Assembly: GCA_034521445.1 (NCBI GenBank)
Contig: JAXHMM010000003.1
Coordinates: forward strand, 124,001-188,000
Direction: 5' to 3'
DNA: 64,000 nucleotides
From: Balneolaceae bacterium
GTDB taxonomy: Bacteria; Bacteroidota; Rhodothermia; Balneolales; Balneolaceae
A program made the position numbers and the translations under genes. Below are positions 56,432 to 64,000 of this stretch, piece after piece (within the stretch, counting starts at the first letter, position 1; each line of letters begins with the position of its first letter). Under the pieces are notes generated by a model. The model did no database searches and was not told the origin of the DNA. It saw only the letters and a list, made by a program, of their open reading frames with translations.

Positions 56432-57331
56432 ATGAAGATAGTTATAAGCGGCGGGACTGGTTTTATCGGTACCCGCCTGACCGACCAGCTGCTCAAGGAG
56501 GGACACCTGGTGACCATCGTCACCCGAACGCCCGCCACCTACGAGAAGGAAATGGCGCGCAACCAGCAGTTTGTCTCGTGGGAGCCCCAGGAGCTGCACG
56601 CCGCCGTGGACGGCTCGGATGTGGTGATCAATCTCGCGGGGGAGTCCATTTTCGGGCAGCGCTGGACCGAGGAGATCAAGGAGCGCATCCGCAGCAGCCG
56701 GCTGGAGACCACCTCCTCGCTGGTGGAGGCTATCGCCGCCGCCGGGGAACCCCCCTCGCTTATGGTATCGGTGTCGGGGGTGGATTACTACGCCGACGGG
56801 GGCGAAAAGGTGTTAGACGAATCGGCTCCCCCAGGCGACTCCTTTCTCTCGCAGGTCACGCAGGAGTGGGAGGCGGAGGCCCGCAAGGTGACCGCCACGG
56901 GTACCCGGCTGGCCATCCCGCGCCTGGGTATAGTCCTTGAAAAAGGGGGCGGGGCCCTGCAGCAGATGCTTCCGCCCTTCCGCTATTTTGTGGGGGGACC
57001 CGTCGGAAGCGGCCATCAGTATTTTCCCTGGATCCACATGCACGACCTGTGCAGGGGACTGCTCTATCCGGCTACCGACCCCGATTTTGAAGGACCCTAC
57101 AACCTGAGTTCACCCGAGCCGGTGACCATGAGGGAGTTTGCGTCGGTGCTGGGTGAGGTCATACGGCGCCCCTCCCTGTTCCGCGTGCCGGAGTTCGCGC
57201 TGCGCCTGGCGCTGGGCGAGGCCGCCGAGCCCATTCTTGGGAGCCACCGCGTGAAGCCCCAAAAGCTGCAGCAGGCGGGCTTCCGTTTTCACTATGAATC
57301 TCTCCGCGAAGCGCTGGCCGACATCCTCTGA
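56432..57331 (+). CDS. TIGR01777 family epimerase (SDR superfamily)
   Basis: A 299-aa extended short-chain dehydrogenase. The NAD(P)-binding motif is SGGTGFIGTRL (residues 6-16). VINLAGESIF, RLGIVLEKGGGAL and the C-terminal DUF1731 part (LFRVPEFALRLALGEAAE) define TIGR01777. The substrate is unknown. It is convergent with the propeller lipoprotein, with an octamer repeat array between them. Confidence 0.92.
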   Translation: MKIVISGGTGFIGTRLTDQLLKEGHLVTIVTRTPATYEKEMARNQQFVSWEPQELHAAVDGSDVVINLAGESIFGQRWTEEIKERIRSSRLETTSSLVEAIAAAGEPPSLMVSVSGVDYYADGGEKVLDESAPPGDSFLSQVTQEWEAEARKVTATGTRLAIPRLGIVLEKGGGALQQMLPPFRYFVGGPVGSGHQYFPWIHMHDLCRGLLYPATDPDFEGPYNLSSPEPVTMREFASVLGEVIRRPSLFRVPEFALRLALGEAAEPILGSHRVKPQKLQQAGFRFHYESLREALADIL

Positions 57332-57418
57332 CTCCCCGACTCCGGACTTTCCGACTTATTAGACTTTTCGACTTTCCAGACTTTAAGACTTTCCGACTTT
57401 AAGACTTTCCGACTTTAC
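57330..57418. repeat. Octamer repeat array (GACTTTNN family), copy 2
   Basis: Units alternate: GACTTTCC, GACTTTAA, GACTTTCC, GACTTTAA, with decayed units at the left edge. The same unit makes up 7321-7396. Both lie between convergent genes. There are no spacers. Confidence 0.85.
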
Positions 57419-57440
57419 GGCGACATCAGTCGCCGTAAAG
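57413..57440. terminator. Perfect 12-bp palindrome at the 3' end of the lipoprotein gene
   Basis: CTTTACGGCGAC (57413-57424) and GTCGCCGTAAAG (57429-57440) flank four bases and contain the stop codon of the minus-strand gene. It may serve as a two-way terminator between convergent genes, although no T tract follows on either strand. Confidence 0.55.
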
Positions 57441-60080
57441 CGTCCAACAACGCAGCCCTTCACGCGTCCGGGCGATGAGCTCCACATAGCCGTCCCCGTT
57501 CAGGTCCTCAAGCACGGGGAATTCCATGCCCGCAGTCGGAAGACTTATGCGTTCCCCGGTCACCGTATCCCAGGCGTAGAGCCTGCCGAAATTGGCCAGG
57601 GCCACGATATCGGGCCGGCCGTCGCCGTTGACGTCCGCCAGGGTGGGCGAGGTGTCCTGTGAGATGGGCTGGCCCATACTTCCGGTGAAGAGAAGTTCGC
57701 CTCCGAGTCCCAGCAGGAAGACCGATCCATTGGAGCTGGAGGTCAGGATCACCGGGCGGGTAACAGGATCCTCTTCAGGGTTGGGTCGAACGGTAAGGGT
57801 GTGTACCGCCGGGGTGCCGCTGAGGCTGCTGTTGGAAACGTAAACGGCCTGCGGGGTCTGACCGGAGACTCCGAAATCGTTATACACGTCCAGGGAGTCT
57901 TGGAAAAAGGGACCTGGTCCCATGGCGTAGAGATAACCGTCGGCGCCTCCGCCCAGGATATGATTTTCGTGGAGCACGGGGGAAGATGTCAGGGAGGCGT
58001 TGATGAATTTGGGATAACCCTCGCGCGGGCTGCCGTCGGCATTCCAGGCGTGTACGGTGTTCTCGGAGAAAGCCGCTACAGTCTGCTCCCCGTCGATTTC
58101 CGCCACAAGAGGCGTTCGGGTCATGCTGGTGTTGGTGGAAACCGGCCAGCCCTGGATGTTGTTGCCCCGGCCGTCCAGGGCGTGCAGACGGCGGTCGGCC
58201 GTACCCACAATGGCCTCCGGCTGTCCGTCGCGGTTCACGTCGCCCACCATCAGCGGGGTGGTGACCTGTTCGTCAAGCTGCATGGGAAACTGCGGAAGGG
58301 GGCTTCCGGTATCGTTCCAGCCGTAGATTTTGTTGCCGGCTGCCAACAGAATTACGTTCTGCCCGGTACCGTACCAGTCGTAGACCACCGGCGCCCCTAC
58401 GGGCGTGTCCGAGCCGGTGTTGACGCGAAGCACCTCCGTACCGTCGGATGCGGCCAGTGCCATGACACTTCCGCTCCGCGTCGCGACGATCACCTCGCTG
58501 CGGGGACTCCCCCCTAAGTCGGCCAGCACAGGGCGCCCGCTCAGGTCCGGTCCGATGTCGGGTTTAATCCAGTTTTCCTCGTAGGGTGAGGTGCGTTGCT
58601 GCGTACGGAAGGTTTCCACCTTCAGGTCCAGCTTGTTGCCGTCGTCCGCGCGCCGGGCGCTCAGGGCAAGCAGATCGAACTGGTCAGTAAGGACGTCTAT
58701 ATAGGTATCGGGGGCGAGGTAGGAGGAGATGAAGGACGAAAAGTCGGGACCCGTCACCACCAGGCCGCTCACCTCGTCGGGGAGACCTTCCCGTATGGAG
58801 GTATAGTTGGCGTCGTAGTACATCACGCGCCTCCGGTCGCGGTCGGAGGCCACCACTTCGGTAAGTCCCCTGCGCTTGGAAATTACGGCCGCCTCCCCAG
58901 TGATGTTCAGGTAGTATTCGTCGTAGGAGCCGAGTCCGGAACCGATCAGACCGGAGAGTAGGCGCCCGGAGGCCAGCCATACTCCGTCCCGCAGTTCGAT
59001 GACTCCCTTGTCGCGCAGTCTCTGCAGCTGCTGTCGGAACTGGCCGGGATTGGCGAGACGCCTAAGAAAGAGATGTTCGCCCACCGATTCATAGCCCGAC
59101 TCGGCATACATGACCATGGCGAATTCCGGCGACATGCTCTGGGCCAGCAGGGGATAGAGGCCGGGATCGGTCACCAGGGCGGAATCCAGCGGTGTGGGGT
59201 CAGAGAGCGTGTCGGGAGGCGAGGAGGGCGGCTCCAGGCGGAAAATACCGAAGGCGGCCGCGTCGGAGGAGATGTAGCGGTCCAGCAGCAGAGGGCGGTT
59301 CTCTGTGGACAGGGCGGAGACCAGCTCGCTGCGGCCGCCTCCCCCGGTCAGGTCCATGGAAGCCGAAAAGCGAAGCATCAGGTTGTCGCCCGCCGCGGCG
59401 GTATCCATGCGCATGACCATGGGGGCCGAACCTCGGAAACTGCCCAGCAGGGAGGGGCGGTACATAATGCGGGCCACTTGCTCCGCCCAGCGTCCCAGGC
59501 TGGGCGTATTAAGCACAAAGGAGCCCGGGGGAGCGGAGAGCGCGCGCAGGTCCAGCGCATCCTGCTCGCCGCGGTAGGTGCGCAGCATGTTTTCCAGCGC
59601 CAGGCTCGACTCCGATAGCAGCAGGGAGCCGCGGTGGATGGCCGCGAAAATCACCCGCTCGCTGACGTGCAGGCGGTGGATGCGCACCCCGTGGAAGGTA
59701 TATTCGTTCTGGGTGAAATCACGGTAGAAATGTTCGCGGAAGGCGTCGGGGAGTCCCCCGGGCGCCTCGGCCACCCAGACCGGCTGCAGGGCGTTGCCGG
59801 TGCCGGGATAGAGCAGCACGGCGCGCAGCGCGGGGTCGCTTCCGGACAGGCGGGCGACTTCGCCCACCAGGTTGATGGCGGATCCGGTCACGTCGTCCAG
59901 GAAGGGGATGTAGGGCGCCTCCAGGGCCGACTGCAGGGTGGCGTCCTGTGCAGGCATGAGCACAAAAGGCGTCTTGGCCGGCACGGCCTGGTCCCACTCC
60001 CTCCCGCCGGAGCAGGAAGCAAGCAGGAAACTCATCAGCAGCAATGCAGCGAAACGTGCCGGTTGTAAGGGGCGGACCAT
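57426..60080 (-). CDS. Lipoprotein with FG-GAP/VCBS-type propeller
   Basis: An 884-aa lipoprotein: signal peptide with lipobox (LLASC), then an N-terminal region of about 450 residues of unknown fold. The C-terminal half is a propeller of FG-GAP/VCBS-type repeats with calcium-binding loops (DVNRDGQPEAI, DVNGDGRPDIV, DLNGDGYVELI). It is probably anchored at the outer membrane or cell surface. The ligand is unknown. It is divergent from the BatA-like gene. Confidence 0.8.
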   Translation of the reverse strand: MVRPLQPARFAALLLMSFLLASCSGGREWDQAVPAKTPFVLMPAQDATLQSALEAPYIPFLDDVTGSAINLVGEVARLSGSDPALRAVLLYPGTGNALQPVWVAEAPGGLPDAFREHFYRDFTQNEYTFHGVRIHRLHVSERVIFAAIHRGSLLLSESSLALENMLRTYRGEQDALDLRALSAPPGSFVLNTPSLGRWAEQVARIMYRPSLLGSFRGSAPMVMRMDTAAAGDNLMLRFSASMDLTGGGGRSELVSALSTENRPLLLDRYISSDAAAFGIFRLEPPSSPPDTLSDPTPLDSALVTDPGLYPLLAQSMSPEFAMVMYAESGYESVGEHLFLRRLANPGQFRQQLQRLRDKGVIELRDGVWLASGRLLSGLIGSGLGSYDEYYLNITGEAAVISKRRGLTEVVASDRDRRRVMYYDANYTSIREGLPDEVSGLVVTGPDFSSFISSYLAPDTYIDVLTDQFDLLALSARRADDGNKLDLKVETFRTQQRTSPYEENWIKPDIGPDLSGRPVLADLGGSPRSEVIVATRSGSVMALAASDGTEVLRVNTGSDTPVGAPVVYDWYGTGQNVILLAAGNKIYGWNDTGSPLPQFPMQLDEQVTTPLMVGDVNRDGQPEAIVGTADRRLHALDGRGNNIQGWPVSTNTSMTRTPLVAEIDGEQTVAAFSENTVHAWNADGSPREGYPKFINASLTSSPVLHENHILGGGADGYLYAMGPGPFFQDSLDVYNDFGVSGQTPQAVYVSNSSLSGTPAVHTLTVRPNPEEDPVTRPVILTSSSNGSVFLLGLGGELLFTGSMGQPISQDTSPTLADVNGDGRPDIVALANFGRLYAWDTVTGERISLPTAGMEFPVLEDLNGDGYVELIARTREGLRCWTLYGD

Positions 60081-60210
60081 GGGTGCGTTTAGAATTTCCT
60101 CGTAATAATGTTAATTACAAGCTGTTTATTTTATAGCTTATGAGACGACATTCAAAGAGCCTTCCGGAAGCCGGCCGCCGGCGGGGCTTAAAGTAATGAA
60201 TTTCGAGTAA

Positions 60211-62337
60211 ATGAATTTCCTCAACCCGCTCTTTCTGCTGGGACTCCTGGCGGTGGCTGTGCCCGTGGTGATACACCTGATCAATATCCACCGCCCGCGG
60301 ACCGTAGCATTCTCCACGCTTGCCTTTTTTCGTGAGCTCCAAAAGAGCACCTTGCGGCGCATCCGCATTAAGAGGTACCTGCTGATGGCGTTGCGGGCGG
60401 CCGCCGTGCTGCTGCTGGCCCTGGCTCTTGCCCGCCCCTTTCTACCTCCTACGCTCAGCAGCACTTCAGGTTCCGGCGAGGCGCGCATACGGGTGCTGCT
60501 GGTGGACAACAGTCCCAGCATGAGCCGCGTGGGTCCTTCGGGTCCCCTGATCGATCGCGCCCGTGAGGTGGCCGGGATGATCCTCGACCGTGCCGGTGCC
60601 GGCGACCAGTTTATGGTGGCCACCACCAACGGGGAGGGACGTGCAGGCACCCTGGTGAACGCCTCCCGCGCCCGGGAACTCGTCAACGAAATCGAGCCGG
60701 TGCCCCGGGGCAACTACCTGCCGCAGGTGCTGGAAGGCATCGCGGCGAGCCTGGAAGAGTCCACAGCCACCGGGGTGGTTCTCTACCTGATCAGCGACGG
60801 TCAGGCCTCCCAGTTTGCCGGCAGCGGGGAGGTCGAACTGGGCGACCACGCCTCCGATCACATGGTGATACAACCCGTACTGCTGGACGAGGCCGACCAG
60901 CAGAACGTCTCCATCGCCTCGGTGGAGCTCGGGGGACAGATGGTCAACCAGGGCTCGCCCGTGGAGCTGCTGGTGGACGTGCGCAACGAGGGCGATCAAC
61001 CCGTGACCAACCAGTACCTGTCGCTGGAATCGGGCGGGGAGATCCGCGGGGAGTACGAATTCGGCCTGCAGCCCGGGGAAGACCGCACCTTCAGCTTTGA
61101 CTACATACCCGGGCAGACCGGCGACAACACCGGTCGGGTCATGCTGGAAGGTGATGAACTGGCCTACGACAACGTGCGCCATTTTGTGGTGCGCGTGCCC
61201 GAGTCGCGTTCGGTCACCGTACTACGCCGCGAGGGAGAGGGCGAAAGCTCCTTTCAGTCCTACCTGCGTCCCGCCCTGGAAGCGGCGCAGCTCACCGACA
61301 TGCAGCTGGAGGTACAGCTTAACACCTTTGCGGAGGCCGAGCCCGCCGACTGGGAGACGTCGGGCGTGCTGGTGCTCGACGGACCGCAGCACGTGCCCGA
61401 ATACTGGTTCGACGCGCTGCAGCGCTACGTACAGGAGGGCGGGGGACTTCTCTTCTTCCCTTCCGAGCAGGGCGACGTGACGAACTACAACGCCTTCTTT
61501 GAACTCTTCAACGGGGGAAGCTACGACGACGTGAGCGGAACCTATGCCTCCTTCGAGTCCGTGGCGCAGATGGCCGGCCTGGTACAGGGGCACCCGGTGC
61601 TGGACGACCTTTTTGAAACGGAGGAAGGGGAGGACATCCGCCTGGATATGCCGCAAATCTACTACCACTACCAATACGACGAGCCCTCCAACACCGGTTC
61701 CTACGTGCTCCTGGAGACGGAGGACGGCGACCCGCTCTTCACCGAGCAGCGTTTTGGGGAGGGCACCGTGCTCATCTCCGCCATAGGCTCCGACCCGGGA
61801 TGGAGCAATTTCCCGGTCAGCCCTCTCTATGCCCCCTTTTACTACCGCAGCCTGCTCTACGCGGCCTCCGGAGAGCAGGGAGGCATCGTGCAGCACACCC
61901 TGGGCCGCCCCTTCGACCGGCAGACCGACCTCACGGGCAGCATGGCGACCCTTTCCCTCAACGACCGGGAGGCGCGTCCGCAGGTGAGCAACCGGCCCGA
62001 GGGCATGCGCCTTCAGTATGCGGGCCGCGAATGGGAACCCGGCATCCTCGAAATAGCCGCGGGGGAGCAGACTCACCGGGTGGCGGTAAATCTGGACATA
62101 ATGGAATCACGTTTCGCTACGTTAGGAGAACAGCAGCTGCGGTCCTACTACGGAGAGCAGGCGGCTGTTTCCGGCGTCATATCAGCCGAGGAGCTCAGCG
62201 CCGATCAGCTTGACGCGCAGCTCCGGTCGGCCGGTTTTGGCCGCGAAATCTGGAACTGGTTTGTGTGGGCCGCACTTTTGCTGTTACTTACTGAATCTCT
62301 GGTCTCACGCCTCTACCGGGCGGAAACCCTCTCATGA
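60211..62337 (+). CDS. BatA N-terminal and VWA domain membrane protein
   Basis: A 708-aa protein. The N-terminal BatA domain carries a conserved helix pair (FLNPLFLLGLLAVAVPVVIH and a second helix at about 57-77). A VWA-like domain follows with the metal motif D99-N-S-P-S (LLVDNSPSMS). The large C-terminal region (about 330-600) looks like a glutamine amidotransferase-like/DUF4159 fold, and a last membrane helix is at about 690. Such proteins are common in Bacteroidota near MoxR genes, but none is here. The role is unclear (envelope stress or aerotolerance is suspected). Confidence 0.85.
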   Translation: MNFLNPLFLLGLLAVAVPVVIHLINIHRPRTVAFSTLAFFRELQKSTLRRIRIKRYLLMALRAAAVLLLALALARPFLPPTLSSTSGSGEARIRVLLVDNSPSMSRVGPSGPLIDRAREVAGMILDRAGAGDQFMVATTNGEGRAGTLVNASRARELVNEIEPVPRGNYLPQVLEGIAASLEESTATGVVLYLISDGQASQFAGSGEVELGDHASDHMVIQPVLLDEADQQNVSIASVELGGQMVNQGSPVELLVDVRNEGDQPVTNQYLSLESGGEIRGEYEFGLQPGEDRTFSFDYIPGQTGDNTGRVMLEGDELAYDNVRHFVVRVPESRSVTVLRREGEGESSFQSYLRPALEAAQLTDMQLEVQLNTFAEAEPADWETSGVLVLDGPQHVPEYWFDALQRYVQEGGGLLFFPSEQGDVTNYNAFFELFNGGSYDDVSGTYASFESVAQMAGLVQGHPVLDDLFETEEGEDIRLDMPQIYYHYQYDEPSNTGSYVLLETEDGDPLFTEQRFGEGTVLISAIGSDPGWSNFPVSPLYAPFYYRSLLYAASGEQGGIVQHTLGRPFDRQTDLTGSMATLSLNDREARPQVSNRPEGMRLQYAGREWEPGILEIAAGEQTHRVAVNLDIMESRFATLGEQQLRSYYGEQAAVSGVISAEELSADQLDAQLRSAGFGREIWNWFVWAALLLLLTESLVSRLYRAETLS

Positions 62338-62915
62338 TCGACACCGAATTCAATATCACTCTCTGGGTCCTATTGGGCATTTTCACCGCGGGATCGGCGG
62401 TGCTGGCCGTCGACACCGGCGTGAAGGTGATCCGACTGCGCAACATCCGGATGAGCTGGAGGGCCGGCAAACTGAAGGGCTATCCCCTCTTTTCCACCCT
62501 CTTCCTGGGACTCACCCTCCTGCTGATGGGTGTGGCCCTCTACCGCGGGCAGAGCAACGAAATCCTTCTGGCCGGTTCCTATATGCTGCTCGGACTGAGC
62601 TGGTTTGTGACGAGTTACCTGGCCTCCAAACGATTCATCACCGACCACGGCATCGTCAAGAACATCAACGAGCTGGTGCAGACGGTGGCCTGGCACCAGG
62701 TGCGCGACATAGTGGAGAAGGAGCTGGACGGGGCCACCCGCTTTGTGTTCATCTACGTCAACGACGAAGATGCCACTCCCCCCGATCTTGTTCGTCTGGA
62801 ACTGGATGTGCCCGCATCCCACCTGCCCTCATTCCGTAAGCTGATATCGCATAAACTTGGAAGGCGGATCAGTTGTTATAAGCATGAACTGTTTCGGATT
62901 GAACAGTTCGATTGA
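62334..62915 (+). CDS. Hypothetical membrane protein
   Basis: A 193-aa protein overlapping the BatA gene by four bases (ATGA). It has three membrane helices (residues 7-30, 50-70 and 76-96), followed by a soluble C-terminal part with RFVFIYVNDEDATPPDL. The last part slightly resembles a PH-like sheet, but I cannot assign a family. Coupled translation suggests a link with the BatA-like protein. Confidence 0.65.
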   Translation: MIDTEFNITLWVLLGIFTAGSAVLAVDTGVKVIRLRNIRMSWRAGKLKGYPLFSTLFLGLTLLLMGVALYRGQSNEILLAGSYMLLGLSWFVTSYLASKRFITDHGIVKNINELVQTVAWHQVRDIVEKELDGATRFVFIYVNDEDATPPDLVRLELDVPASHLPSFRKLISHKLGRRISCYKHELFRIEQFD

Positions 62916-62957
62916 TACCTTTCCTGACAAGCAAGACCCACAGAGGCGGACAAGCTA

Positions 62958-64000
62958 TTGCTAGACGACGTACGTAATGCTGACTTACAACAGGAACGGG
63001 CCATACTGGTGGGCCTTTACGGGCCCGATACGGCCCGCATTCAGGCCGAGGAGTACCTGGACGAGCTTGAAAGGCTGACGCACACCGCGGGCGGCATCGT
63101 GGTGGACAAGATCCTTCAGAACAAGATCCATCCCGACCCCTCCACCTTCATCGGTGAGGGCAAGCTGCGCGAGTTGAAGGGCCAGGTGGGAGAGAGCCGC
63201 GTCACCACGCTCATCTTCGATGACGACCTGTCGCCCACCCAGATCCGCAACATTGAGAAGGAGACCCAGGCCAAGGTGCTGGACCGCAGTGGACTCATCC
63301 TGGATATCTTCGCCACACGGGCGCAGACCTCGGCCGCCAAGACGCAGGTGGAGCTGGCCCAGCTTCAGTACCTGCTGCCGCGCCTTACGCGCTTCTGGAC
63401 CCACCTTTCGCGCCAGCAGGGTGGTATCGGCACGAGGGGACCCGGTGAAACCCAGATCGAGACCGACCGGCGCCTCATCGACAAGCGCATCTCCTCGCTG
63501 AAGGAGAAGCTGGAGAAACTGGACCAGCAGCGGCAGACCCAGCGCAAGGGGCGCTCCAACCTGATCCGCATCTCCCTGGTGGGCTACACCAACGCGGGGA
63601 AGTCCACCCTCATGAACGCCCTTACCGATACGAGGGTGCTGACCGAGGACCGGCTCTTCGCCACCCTTGACTCCACCGTTCGCCAGTACGAGGTAGGCAA
63701 CTACGACGCGCTGCTCTCCGATACGGTGGGATTTATCAGGAAACTGCCCCATGACCTCATCGAAAGCTTTAAGTCCACCCTCGACGAGGTGCGGGAGTCG
63801 GACATCCTGTTGCACGTGGTGGATGCCGGCGCGCTGATGCTCGAGGAGCAGATCGAGGTGGTCAACGAGACCCTCGAGGAGCTGGGGGCCGGCGACAACA
63901 AGACGCTGCCGGTCTTCAACAAGATCGACCGCATCGAATCGCACCGCATCTCCGAACTCAAGTCGGCGTGGCCCGGGGCGGTATTCGTTTCCGCCCTACG
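62958..64000 (+). CDS. hflX: GTPase HflX (3' end beyond window)
   Basis: A partial gene; 347 codons are visible with no stop before the window end. The start is a TTG at 62958, with AGAGG upstream, giving LLDDVRNADLQQERAILVGL. The HflX N-terminal domain (PSTFIGEGKLREL, GLILDIFATRAQT) and the conserved GGIGTRGPGETQIETDRR are present. The G domain begins at about residue 209: P-loop GYTNAGKST, switch region TLDSTVRQ, DTVGFIRKLP and NKID. It binds and splits stalled ribosomes. It follows the small membrane-protein gene by 42 bases. Confidence 0.95.
   Translation, partial: MLDDVRNADLQQERAILVGLYGPDTARIQAEEYLDELERLTHTAGGIVVDKILQNKIHPDPSTFIGEGKLRELKGQVGESRVTTLIFDDDLSPTQIRNIEKETQAKVLDRSGLILDIFATRAQTSAAKTQVELAQLQYLLPRLTRFWTHLSRQQGGIGTRGPGETQIETDRRLIDKRISSLKEKLEKLDQQRQTQRKGRSNLIRISLVGYTNAGKSTLMNALTDTRVLTEDRLFATLDSTVRQYEVGNYDALLSDTVGFIRKLPHDLIESFKSTLDEVRESDILLHVVDAGALMLEEQIEVVNETLEELGAGDNKTLPVFNKIDRIESHRISELKSAWPGAVFVSAL

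Overview
The window is a GC-rich chromosomal segment from a member of the Bacteroidota/FCB group. The best guess is Balneolota or Rhodothermota. The supporting signs are a type IX secretion C-terminal signal (NYPNPF, then DVLGR) on a large surface protein, a hybrid two-component (HTCS) regulator, M16 peptidase pairs, a short Hc1-like histone protein, a TAnnTTTG-type promoter ahead of the rRNA operon, and a tgt gene whose protein lacks the usual Cys-x-Cys of the zinc site. No integrase, transposase, phage gene or CRISPR array is visible. The genus is not determined.

Layout. 0.1-8.7 kb: HisKA_2 sensor kinase, Gfo/Idh/MocA oxidoreductase, UMF1-type MFS transporter, Hc1-like histone, a pair of bacterial PH-domain membrane proteins, small hypotheticals and a single-domain response regulator. 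8.7-12.8 kb: minus-strand operon of an Ig/LVIVD-repeat protein, a Met/His-rich YncE-like propeller and a ZIP metal transporter. 13-17.8 kb: gcvP, OsmC and DinB proteins, and a nucleotidyltransferase-like two-gene module. 18-28.6 kb: a 1,355-aa HTCS regulator divergent from a giant GLUG-repeat, T9SS-type surface protein that is broken by a one-base frameshift. 28.6-32.2 kb: an M16 peptidase pair (one active-type, one inactive-type and frameshifted). 32.4-36.2 kb: Tag and uracil-DNA glycosylases, ilvE and a 2-hydroxyacid dehydrogenase. 36.3-41.1 kb: an amidoligase operon (degenerate C39-like protein, RLAN/RimK ATP-grasp, GCS2 ligase, N-formylglutamate amidohydrolase) followed by a queuosine-precursor transporter. 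41.1-46.7 kb: a complete rrn operon (leader, 16S, tRNA-Ile, tRNA-Ala, 23S, 5S) with processing stems, boxA-like sites and aberrant tRNA genes. 46.8-56 kb: an AT-rich 6-bladed propeller lipoprotein, tgt, then a nine-gene envelope/lipid operon (polyprenol-phosphate glycosyltransferase, accA, thioesterase, DUF2085, DUF4199, CPBP protease, DUF2007, cdsA, dipeptide epimerase). 56-64 kb: MauE/DoxX protein, TIGR01777 epimerase, a propeller lipoprotein, a BatA/VWA protein, a small membrane protein and hflX, which runs off the window.

The most interesting parts are the amidoligase operon whose peptidase member appears to have lost both catalytic regions, the HTCS-GLUG pair, the metal-linked ZIP/propeller operon, the rrn leader with a terminator-like hairpin before boxA, and two octamer repeat arrays lying between convergent genes. 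Several single-base defects (two genes and two tRNAs) raise the possibility that the assembly carries local indel errors. This should be settled before biology is built on them.
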